DNA of 5,682 nucleotides, from the NCBI GenBank assembly GCA_027489475.1, contig JAIXZQ010000123.1:1-5682 (forward strand). Direction: 5' to 3'. Of this stretch, positions 1 through 4,613 are shown piece by piece (positions within the stretch are counted from its first letter, which is position 1; each line of letters begins with the position of its first letter). Made by a program: the position numbers and the translations under genes. Source of the DNA: Methylophilus sp. Lineage in GTDB: Bacteria; Pseudomonadota; Gammaproteobacteria; Burkholderiales; Methylophilaceae. The notes under the pieces were generated by a model. The model saw only the letters and a list, made by a program, of their open reading frames with translations, searched no databases and had not been told where the DNA came from.

Positions 1-864
1 GCCAGAGCCAATGTATACAGGCCCTTCGATATGCGTATGGGCCCAATCAATATGCACATTTAAGCCCACCCACACCCCCGGTTTAATCTGCTTGCCTGGA
101 ATAGGCATAGACGGGATAAAACCCTGCATCATGTGTTGCATGACTTGCCAATAATCAGACACTACGCCTATATCAATCCAGTTAAACGGATGCTGAATCG
201 CATAAAACGGCAGGCCGCGTTCCACCAGCAAAGGAAACAGGTCAGCGCCTATATCAAACTCACTGCCGGATGGAATCAGCGACAGCACTTCTGGCTCAAA
301 AATATAAATACCGGTGCTGGCCCAGGTAGATTTAGCCTCGAGCTGACTGGGCTTTTCTTGAAACGAAATGATGCGACCTTCTAAGTTGGTCACCACAATG
401 CCATAGCCCGATACTTTATCCATAGGCACCTGCATGGCCACCAAACTGGCCAGCGCCCCGTTTTTCTTATGCTCTTGCACCGCACGCGTAATGTCCAAAT
501 CGATAATGGCATCACCGCACAAGACGATGGTGGTCTCATCAAAAAAGCCACTAAAATCCTGAATCTTACGCATCCCACCTGCGGAGCCCACCGCATAGGG
601 CACTATTTTCCCATCGACAATATCGCCCTCAAACGAGTAGCCGATATTCACACCAAAACGATGTCCATCCTCAAAATAGTCTTGAATTTTCTGGTGTAAA
701 TAACTCACGTTCACCATGATGTCCGACACCCCATGGTAAGCTAGATGTTCAACCAAATACGCCATAACGGGCTTGCCCAGTACAGGAATCATGGGTTTAG
801 GGAGCTCATACGTCAGTGGCCGCACACGCGTCCCTTTGCCTGCCGCCAATATCATTGCCTTCAT
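1..864 (-). CDS. Sugar-1-phosphate nucleotidyltransferase (NDP-sugar synthase), 3' end outside window
   Basis: This reading frame has 288 codons, is open to the left edge and has no stop inside the window. The product should transfer a nucleotidyl group from an NTP to a sugar 1-phosphate, giving an NDP-sugar for cell-surface polysaccharide synthesis in the cytoplasm. The N-terminus carries the signature LAAGKGTRVRPLT (residues 6-18) followed by PKPMIPVLGKP (22-32). GSAGG (93-97), the metal-binding GD at 117-118, FQEKP (168-172) and NWIDIG (228-233) follow in family order. From about residue 255 the sequence turns into hexapeptide-like repeats (PGVWVG, GPVYIG), the start of a left-handed beta-helix as in mannose-1-phosphate guanylyltransferase-like proteins. 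The start at 864 is supported by GAGGA at 872-876, 7 nt upstream. The NTP and sugar specificity (GDP-mannose, dTDP- or UDP-glucose) cannot be told. It looks like resident chromosomal DNA beside the tRNA. Confidence 0.9.
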   Translation of the reverse strand, partial: MKAMILAAGKGTRVRPLTYELPKPMIPVLGKPVMAYLVEHLAYHGVSDIMVNVSYLHQKIQDYFEDGHRFGVNIGYSFEGDIVDGKIVPYAVGSAGGMRKIQDFSGFFDETTIVLCGDAIIDLDITRAVQEHKKNGALASLVAMQVPMDKVSGYGIVVTNLEGRIISFQEKPSQLEAKSTWASTGIYIFEPEVLSLIPSGSEFDIGADLFPLLVERGLPFYAIQHPFNWIDIGVVSDYWQVMQHMMQGFIPSMPIPGKQIKPGVWVGLNVHIDWAHTHIEGPVYIGSG

Positions 865-981
865 CTCTGTATCCTCAATGCACAATCACAACCAGACAGA
901 CTGGAAAATGGGCACAAGCATAGGGGTTGTTTGTGACAAGATGATTGCAGTCAGTCCTACAGGTCTAGCGACGACCACAAT

Positions 982-1001
982 AAAGAAAGGGCGATGCACC
1001 C
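982..1001 (-). terminator. Weak candidate terminator facing leftward
   Basis: Read on the minus strand, GGGTG-CAT-CGCCC forms a five-pair stem with one G-U pair and a 3-nt loop, followed by TTTCTTTA. If active, it would stop recombinase transcripts leaving the tRNA region before they enter the nucleotidyltransferase gene. The stem is short and the T-run is interrupted, so this is a tentative call. Confidence 0.25.
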
Positions 1002-1053
1002 CGCATACCTCGCTGCCAGGCTTAAAACCCGCAGAGAGGAAGCGCACTTAATT

Positions 1054-1062
1054 TGCTATAAT
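1054..1062 (+). promoter_or_regulatory. Extended -10 promoter of tRNA-Arg
   Basis: TGCTATAAT contains a perfect TATAAT hexamer (1057-1062) preceded by TGn, the extended -10 form. The mature tRNA begins 10 nt after the hexamer, so transcription should start only a few bases before the tRNA. No good -35 box is seen at 16-18 bp spacing (the sequence there is GAGAGG-like), which fits dependence on the extended -10. Confidence 0.75.
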
Positions 1063-1071
1063 GGTGAGATT

Positions 1072-1148
1072 GCGCCCGTAGCTCAGATGGATAGAGTATT
1101 GGTTTCCGAAGCCAAGGGTCGTGGGTTCGACTCCCGCCGGGCGCGCCA
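1072..1148 (+). tRNA. tRNA-Arg (anticodon CCG)
   Basis: All arms fold. The seven-pair acceptor stem is GCGCCCG (1072-1078) with CGGGCGC (1138-1144). The D arm begins GCTC at 1081. The anticodon stem TTGGT/GCCAA encloses the loop TTCCGAA, giving anticodon CCG, which reads the arginine codon CGG. The T arm is GTGGG-TTCGACT-CCCGC (1121-1137). The discriminator is G1145 and the CCA (1146-1148) is encoded in the gene. The antisense strand of its 3' part is also the end of the serine recombinase reading frame, and the foreign element starts at this 3' end, so the gene is the presumed integration target. Confidence 0.96.
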
Positions 1149-2735
1149 AACCATGAGGGAAATGGGCACTTGATTCAAGTGTCCATTTTTTTCGTCTTTT
1201 GCTTTCACTGCTTGCACTAAACCAATCACTGGCCCCTTCATTTCTATAACATTTTGTTTCACAGTCACCTCGTTTACCAATAGTTTGAGATAGCCCTTGG
1301 CTGTGTCCGGATTCGAACTCATTAGCTTGCTTGAAATCAGTTTGCTAAGTTTATCCAATTGGCTCGTTCGAAATTCAGGCAATGTGTTTTCTTCCGGTTT
1401 AAGTAATGTATGTTTCTCTATTTGTAACGCCTCCTTTGCTCTTTTTAAATCTTGCGATCTTTCTAAGGTTGTCTCATCCAATTCAATTGCGCCCAATTCA
1501 ATTGCATCAAGTAAGCGTTTTTGCCTCTCTTCAATGTGCTGAATCTGTCGATTAATCGTTGTTACTTTTTCACTGATCGTTGCATTGTCTTCAAGCATTT
1601 TTTGCCGATACGCGCTGAGTAGCTGTTGAAGCTTAGACGCTGTAAAGATTTTTTCTGTGAGAGATTGCAGCACTAAGTTATTCACTTTATCTAATGGCAG
1701 TGATTTACTGCTGCAAGCTTGATTTCCTTTAGAGCAACGACTTGTACATTTGTAATACTCGTATCGTCCCCCTTTGCCAGTCGTCTTGGTCATAAAACCA
1801 CCACACTCTCCGCATTTGATTAATCCAGTGAGCAACGTCTTCGACAATACTCGTTGGATGGGTGCGGTTGCCGGTGTTCGAGCTTCTCTTTTATTTTTGA
1901 CATGCTCGAACAGTTGCGAGTTGATAATTGCAGGTATGCTTGTTTTAACCCACTCTTCAGCAGGCCGGGTTTCACCTGTTTTTGAATCAATCACGTTAAA
2001 GAAGTAGTCACCGTTATATAGCGTGTCAGACAAGATTCTATGGACTTTTTGCATCGTAAATGGCTGCCCACGCATTTGATAGCCAGCAGTATTCAAATGC
2101 ATCGCAATTTCTTTGCAACCAAAGTCTTTGCCATCATTACCATAGGCGTACAGATCGTATATCTTTCGAACGATCACTGACTCATCTTGATTGATCGCTA
2201 GTTTCTTCTTTTTGCGCCCTCGACTGCCTTGTATGTCAGTAGTGATGGAGTCATAACCGTAGGGCGGTCGAGAGCCATTGAAGAAGCCTTGGCGGGCATT
2301 CTCACGCATCGCACGACTTGTATGCTTAGAGTTCTCTTTTGAACTGTACTCATCAAACGTGTTGATGATACGTCGCATCATCTCACCGGCTGTGTCATCA
2401 CTTGTCTGTTGTGTGATAGAAATGACGCGTACTTTATTTTTTGCCAGTTTGCGTTCATACAGTCCAAACTGAACCGCATCTCTAAAAAACCTTGAAAACG
2501 AGTGAATGACAATTAAATCAATCTGTGCCGGTTTAATTAGCGCAGACTCAATCATCCGTTGAAATTCCGGGCGCTTATCATCAGTAGCAGAAGCCCCGGG
2601 TTCCACAAACTCTTCTACAACAATATGCCCATTTGCTTTAGCCCAGTCGCGAAGTTGACGCAACTGATCAGGAATAGATAAATCATTCTCAGCTTGTCGC
2701 ACGGTGGATACACGCGCATAAATCGCCACCCTCAT
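1083..2735 (-). CDS. Large serine recombinase (site-specific integrase of the element)
   Basis: The 550-residue product should catalyse integration and excision through a covalent 5'-phosphoserine link. The N-terminal resolvase domain (about 1-150) begins IYARVSTVRQ with the nucleophile Ser10, and has SRFFRD at 81-86 and the catalytic-domain end around GEMMRRI (117-123). The recombinase DNA-binding domain spans about 150-290 (GFFNGSRPPYGYD at 150-162). A zinc ribbon has Cys308, Cys311, Cys330 and Cys334 or Cys341. A coiled coil covers about 380-450, as in large serine integrases. The start has AAGGA at 2743-2747, 7 nt upstream. The frame runs through the tRNA-Arg gene: residues 530-550 (WRARRESNPRP onward) and the stop are antisense tRNA sequence. 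Whether these residues matter for function is unknown. It shares a leftward operon with the 68-codon gene 30 bp upstream. Confidence 0.95.
   Translation of the reverse strand: MRVAIYARVSTVRQAENDLSIPDQLRQLRDWAKANGHIVVEEFVEPGASATDDKRPEFQRMIESALIKPAQIDLIVIHSFSRFFRDAVQFGLYERKLAKNKVRVISITQQTSDDTAGEMMRRIINTFDEYSSKENSKHTSRAMRENARQGFFNGSRPPYGYDSITTDIQGSRGRKKKKLAINQDESVIVRKIYDLYAYGNDGKDFGCKEIAMHLNTAGYQMRGQPFTMQKVHRILSDTLYNGDYFFNVIDSKTGETRPAEEWVKTSIPAIINSQLFEHVKNKREARTPATAPIQRVLSKTLLTGLIKCGECGGFMTKTTGKGGRYEYYKCTSRCSKGNQACSSKSLPLDKVNNLVLQSLTEKIFTASKLQQLLSAYRQKMLEDNATISEKVTTINRQIQHIEERQKRLLDAIELGAIELDETTLERSQDLKRAKEALQIEKHTLLKPEENTLPEFRTSQLDKLSKLISSKLMSSNPDTAKGYLKLLVNEVTVKQNVIEMKGPVIGLVQAVKAKDEKNGHLNQVPISLMVWRARRESNPRPLASETNTLSI
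1121..1148. other. Presumed attachment site (attL side) in the 3' end of tRNA-Arg
   Basis: Host-like genes lie to the left of the tRNA and an element with recombinase, regulator and relaxase begins directly at its 3' end, with the recombinase gene abutting it. This is the standard layout of an element integrated in a tRNA 3' end, where the incoming copy restores the intact tRNA. The interval given (T arm to CCA) is a guess: the true core can be defined only from the direct repeat at the other end of the element, which lies outside the window. Large serine recombinases use tRNA targets less often than tyrosine integrases do. Confidence 0.5.
1164..1192 (+). terminator. Rho-independent terminator of tRNA-Arg
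   Basis: GGGCACTTG (1164-1172) pairs with CAAGTGTCC (1176-1184), nine pairs including one G-U, around a 3-nt loop. A single A and seven T residues (1186-1192) follow. It lies 15 nt after the tRNA CCA and faces the same way, so it should end tRNA transcription. It also lies inside the 3' part of the recombinase gene in antisense, and so would keep tRNA transcripts from running antisense through that gene. Confidence 0.8.
1478..1505. repeat. Two 13-bp direct repeats, 15-bp period, in recombinase gene
   Basis: CCAATTCAATTGC occurs at 1478-1490 and 1493-1505. On the minus strand this encodes the duplicated peptide AIELG-AIELD (residues 411-420) within the coiled-coil region. It looks like a small in-frame tandem duplication and has no evident regulatory role. 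Confidence 0.8.
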
Positions 2736-2765
2736 AAGCTTGTCCTTTCTTTTATTTTTTTTGGT

Positions 2766-2972
2766 TCAAATTGACGTGAATACTGTTGTCGGTGGTAACT
2801 CATCAAGCGACTCTTTGAGTATACGTTCTAGCAATCGTGATTCTGCTTTGATATTGCGCTGATTTAATTTGATGGAAATATGTAGCTTTAGCTCGTTGAC
2901 TAATTTAATGATTTTATTTTCTGCTTCATTAACATGAAGCTCTGATAGTTTCTGTGTTTTACCGATATACAT
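2766..2972 (-). CDS. Small helical protein of unknown function, cotranscribed with the recombinase
   Basis: I do not recognise this 68-residue protein. It is mostly predicted helix, charged, with no cysteines, signal peptide or membrane segment. Residues about 14-58 look like two amphipathic helices separated around residues 38-44 (NQRNIKA). It is a real gene on translation signals: a perfect AGGAGG (2981-2986) lies 8 nt before the ATG. It is the first gene of the leftward operon, ends 30 bp before the recombinase start and is fed by the divergent promoter region. Small proteins in this position next to large serine recombinases are candidates for recombination directionality factors or regulators of the recombinase, but nothing in the sequence proves that role here. 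Confidence 0.75.
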   Translation of the reverse strand: MYIGKTQKLSELHVNEAENKIIKLVNELKLHISIKLNQRNIKAESRLLERILKESLDELPPTTVFTSI

Positions 2973-3001
2973 TGCTTATTCCTCCTATGAGACAGCAAAA
3001 C

Positions 3002-3029
3002 TTGAAATTAGTTTTATTTGGTACATAAT
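3002..3029 (+). promoter_or_regulatory. Predicted rightward promoter of regulator and mobilization genes
   Basis: TTGAAA (3002-3007) is followed after 16 bp by CATAAT (3024-3029). An alternative -10, TAATAT (3026-3031), lies at 18 bp. Transcription would start near 3036 and leave a leader of about 25 nt to the ATG at 3062 with no recognisable Shine-Dalgarno site. The -35 box lies in the left arm of the 9-bp inverted repeat. Confidence 0.5.
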
Positions 3030-3052
3030 ATAGTCATCGAAATTAAAATCAA
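3025..3052 (-). promoter_or_regulatory. Predicted leftward promoter of small gene and recombinase
   Basis: On the minus strand TTGATT (3047-3052) is followed after 16 bp by TATTAT (3025-3030). Transcription would start near 3018 and give a leader of about 45 nt that includes the AGGAGG of the 68-codon gene. The -35 box sits in the right arm of the 9-bp inverted repeat, and the -10 overlaps that of the opposing promoter. Confidence 0.55.
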
Positions 3053-3061
3053 GTTTTAAAC

Positions 3062-3742
3062 ATGGTTAGAGAAATAAGCAGGTTAAGTGAACCAACGATT
3101 GCACTCGTAAAGCTCTGTCGCAAAAAAATGATAGATATAGCCAGCGAGTCTGGAATTATTCGTACAAATATCACCAATGCCTTAGCCGGTGATCGTGGAT
3201 TGCCTGATGACAAAGTGGAGCGACTACAAGCTGCTGTTGGGATGGTTGCCGGCAGACTAGATACGCAACAAATTCATTACTGGCGTGTAGGTTACGACTT
3301 AGAGTATTTCATAACAGCGATTAAAGCGTTCTTTCCAGATGGGGCAATCATCGCTGGATTATGGACTAAAGGCATATCTTATTTTGACCTTGATCGAGCC
3401 ATTGAAGGATTGAATTACATTATTTATGACGAACAAACAATGGTCATAGTCCAGCGTTCAAGCCCGGGTACTTTTGCAATAGGCGCCAAGCCAATTACGC
3501 CAGAAACAGTAGAGGGCTTGCGTTGGCATGGTGGCAAAGTTGGCGCAGACACAATGATTACCTTACCTAAAGAGGTTATGAAATCTATCAAGGCTGTGAA
3601 CTATCAAGAGCTGGATTATTTACGACAATTAATTGGCGCTGAAATGATTGTTGGGTGGGACCAAGTTATTGATTTACTTCGTAGCCAATACAAACAGCCA
3701 CATAAAGCATTTGAAGCAGTAAAACGTTGGCTAGATTCGTAA
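3062..3742 (+). CDS. XRE-like helix-turn-helix regulator with uncharacterised C-terminal region
   Basis: The 226-residue protein begins with a lambda-repressor-like helix-turn-helix at about residues 13-60 (MIDIASESGIIRTNITNALAG at 23-43, then LPDDKVERLQAAVGM). The turn around Ser30-Gly31 and the recognition helix from Thr35 are typical of the XRE family. Residues 70-226 include HYWRVGYDLEYF and FPDGAIIAGLWTKG; I do not recognise a known catalytic or ligand domain there. There are no membrane segments. An in-frame TAA at 3044-3046 rules out an upstream start, and the helix-turn-helix rules out a start at Met23, so 3062 stands despite lacking a Shine-Dalgarno site. Its place next to the divergent promoters makes it the likely switch between recombinase and mobilization expression (inference). 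Confidence 0.8.
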   Translation: MVREISRLSEPTIALVKLCRKKMIDIASESGIIRTNITNALAGDRGLPDDKVERLQAAVGMVAGRLDTQQIHYWRVGYDLEYFITAIKAFFPDGAIIAGLWTKGISYFDLDRAIEGLNYIIYDEQTMVIVQRSSPGTFAIGAKPITPETVEGLRWHGGKVGADTMITLPKEVMKSIKAVNYQELDYLRQLIGAEMIVGWDQVIDLLRSQYKQPHKAFEAVKRWLDS

Positions 3743-3767
3743 CGTAACAACGTTATGAATCCGTTAC
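3739..3767. promoter_or_regulatory. Cluster of GTAAC/GTTAC repeats, candidate operator of the KfrA-like gene
   Basis: Pentamer GTAAC occurs twice in tandem (3739-3743, 3744-3748), and its complement appears as GTTA (3752-3755) and GTTAC (3763-3767). TAACG at 3740-3744 and CGTTA at 3751-3755 form an inverted repeat with 6-bp spacing. The cluster overlaps the stop codon of the regulator and ends just before the Shine-Dalgarno site of the next gene. KfrA proteins bind repeats in their own promoter, so this is a natural candidate operator, but no clear -10/-35 pair is seen. Confidence 0.45.
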
Positions 3768-3786
3768 AGTTGGGGAGAATAAACAA

Positions 3787-4428
3787 ATGGCGAAAGCGAA
3801 AATATCACAAGAAGAAGTGAACGAAATTTGCAATCAATTGCTAAACGTTGAGCAGACTGAGCCGCAAATCAGAAACGTGAGGGCCATGCTTGGCGCTGGT
3901 AGTAATTCTACAATTTCACGAATGATTGACGTTTGGAATCAGAGCAGACCGAAAGCCATGGCTGACGCGGAGGTGCTAGATGCATCGATAATAAAAGCCA
4001 TCAACAATTTAATTGCCAATCAAGTCAATGCGGGATTATCCAATATTCGTATCGACTATCAACGAATTGTTGAAGACAAGAACGATGCGCTTGCCGAGAA
4101 TAAGCGTTTTAGTTCTGCCATTAAGGATCAAGAGATCGAGCTGATTAAAATGCGAGAAATGAACACTGAGCTTAAAGTGCGCTGTGACTTGTTACAGCAG
4201 TCGTGTAACAACATGGAGAGTGAATTGTCAGCTAATGCTACCAACTTGCTAAAAATGGAAAACGAGTTAAAACATATCACCGATGAATACAGCAGCGCAC
4301 TCGAAAAACTCATGGCATACGAGAGCAAACAAGCAGAGTTTTTAAAGTTGCGTGATCAGTTGACCGCAATACAGGGGCAACTGAAAACGCAACGGCAGCT
4401 TGAAGAGCTGCTACAAACGCAACATTAA
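3787..4428 (+). CDS. KfrA-like DNA-binding coiled-coil protein
   Basis: This 213-residue protein matches the KfrA N-terminal DNA-binding pattern: ISQEEVNEICNQLL (6-19), then PQIRNVRAMLGAGSNSTISRMIDVW (26-50), where GAGSNSTI begins the recognition helix. From about residue 60 onward it is almost all helix, and residues 95-212 form a long charged coiled coil, the architecture of KfrA of IncP plasmids (about 300 residues there, so this one is short). KfrA family proteins bind repeats upstream of their own genes, repress transcription and are linked to plasmid maintenance and nucleoid-like structures. GGGGAG (3772-3777), 9 nt before the ATG, supports the start. It follows the regulator by 44 bp and precedes the transfer origin and relaxase, so it could act in segregation, in regulation or as a relaxosome accessory protein. 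Confidence 0.85.
   Translation: MAKAKISQEEVNEICNQLLNVEQTEPQIRNVRAMLGAGSNSTISRMIDVWNQSRPKAMADAEVLDASIIKAINNLIANQVNAGLSNIRIDYQRIVEDKNDALAENKRFSSAIKDQEIELIKMREMNTELKVRCDLLQQSCNNMESELSANATNLLKMENELKHITDEYSSALEKLMAYESKQAEFLKLRDQLTAIQGQLKTQRQLEELLQTQH
4189..4211. repeat. Inverted repeat TTGTTAC/GTAACAA inside the KfrA-like gene
   Basis: TTGTTAC (4189-4195) and GTAACAA (4205-4211) are perfect 7-bp arms around a 9-bp spacer. The right arm continues to GTAACAAC, an 8-mer also present in the GTAAC cluster upstream of the gene (3744-3751). It could be a second binding site for the same protein, or chance. Confidence 0.35.
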
Positions 4429-4463
4429 AAATATTTAATGCCGCGTTTGAGGCAAGCCATAAA

Positions 4464-4477
4464 GCCCCCAGCAGGGC
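4464..4477. repeat. Small GC-rich hairpin beside oriT
   Basis: GCCC (4464-4467) and GGGC (4474-4477) flank CCAGCA. This short GC-rich hairpin directly abuts the first arm of the candidate oriT and stands out in an AT-rich region. It might be part of the relaxosome recognition region; there is no T-run after it, so it is not a good terminator. Confidence 0.3.
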
Positions 4478-4525
4478 CGACATTTATGAGCGTAGCGAAT
4501 AAATATAGTCGGTCACTATATTTAT
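4477..4525 (+). other. Candidate origin of transfer (oriT), pMV158/MobV-like hairpin layout
   Basis: Three arms allow two mutually exclusive hairpins. Hairpin 1 pairs CCGAC-ATTTAT (4477-4487) with ATAAAT (4499-4504) and GTCGG (4508-4512), with a 3-nt bulge ATA and an 11-nt loop containing GCGTAGCG. Hairpin 2 pairs ATAAATATAGT (4499-4509) with ACTATATTTAT (4515-4525), a perfect 11-bp stem with loop CGGTC. The pMV158 oriT, as I recall it, has the same plan: a CACAC/GTGTG plus TTTAT/ATAAA hairpin overlapping a second hairpin, with the nick in TAGTGTG/TTA. By analogy the nick here would fall in TAGTCGG/TCA, between 4512 and 4513. The site lies just upstream of the MobV-like relaxase in the same orientation as in pMV158. 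Confidence 0.72.
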
Positions 4526-4537
4526 CTTTAAGAAATT

Positions 4538-4567
4538 TTTATTGCAGTATTTATTGTTGTTTTATTG
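4538..4567 (+). repeat. Three TTTATTG repeats between oriT and relaxase gene
   Basis: TTTATTG occurs at 4538-4544, 4550-4556 and 4561-4567, with start-to-start spacing of 12 and 11 bp, about one helical turn. This places the copies on one face of the helix, as expected for an array bound by an accessory protein. The region is very AT-rich, so chance repetition is possible. Confidence 0.4.
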
Positions 4568-4569
4568 AA

Positions 4570-4580
4570 GTGCATTGCAC
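4570..4580. promoter_or_regulatory. 11-bp palindrome upstream of the relaxase gene
   Basis: GTGCATTGCAC is a perfect palindrome about a central T, 33 bp before the relaxase ATG. It could be an operator in the leader or promoter of the relaxase gene. I could not identify a confident promoter here; the gene may be read from upstream. Confidence 0.35.
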
Positions 4581-4613
4581 AGAAAGTGAGCTACTAAACA
4601 GGAAAACCATACC

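Larger units (their letters stand above)
865..1071. other. Intergenic spacer between nucleotidyltransferase and tRNA-Arg
   Basis: This stretch of about 200 bp lies upstream of both the leftward nucleotidyltransferase and the rightward tRNA. It holds the ribosome binding site of the former (872-876), the promoter of the latter (1054-1062) and a weak minus-strand hairpin (982-1001). I see no convincing promoter for the nucleotidyltransferase. A short open frame that crosses it on the plus strand has no ribosome binding site and overlaps the nucleotidyltransferase antisense, so I do not call a gene. Confidence 0.6.
2997..3057. repeat. 9-bp inverted repeat AAAACTTGA framing the divergent promoters
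   Basis: AAAACTTGA at 2997-3005 is repeated inverted as TCAAGTTTT at 3049-3057. The arm centres are 52 bp apart, close to five helical turns, so both arms face the same side of the DNA. Each arm contains the -35 box of one of the two predicted promoters. It is a plausible operator for the adjacent regulator, although the symmetry could also simply reflect two similar -35 regions. Confidence 0.55.

Noticed and set aside
133..936. Open frames on the plus strand (133-384, 469-699, 745-936, 773-1051) and a short minus-strand frame at 390-596
   Set aside because: They overlap the nucleotidyltransferase, whose motifs are unambiguous over the whole stretch, and they lack ribosome binding sites and recognisable domains.
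1149..1192. Element terminator for the recombinase operon on the minus strand
   Set aside because: The strong hairpin at 1164-1184 has its T-run only on the plus-strand side, and on the minus strand it lies inside the coding region, so it cannot serve the recombinase.
1297..2472. Plus-strand frames at 1297-1542, 1774-2007 and 2278-2472
   Set aside because: They are antisense shadows of the serine recombinase, with atypical composition and no ribosome binding site.
4464..4525. Terminator of the KfrA-like gene
   Set aside because: The hairpins here lack a following T-run, and their arm arrangement is better explained by a transfer origin.
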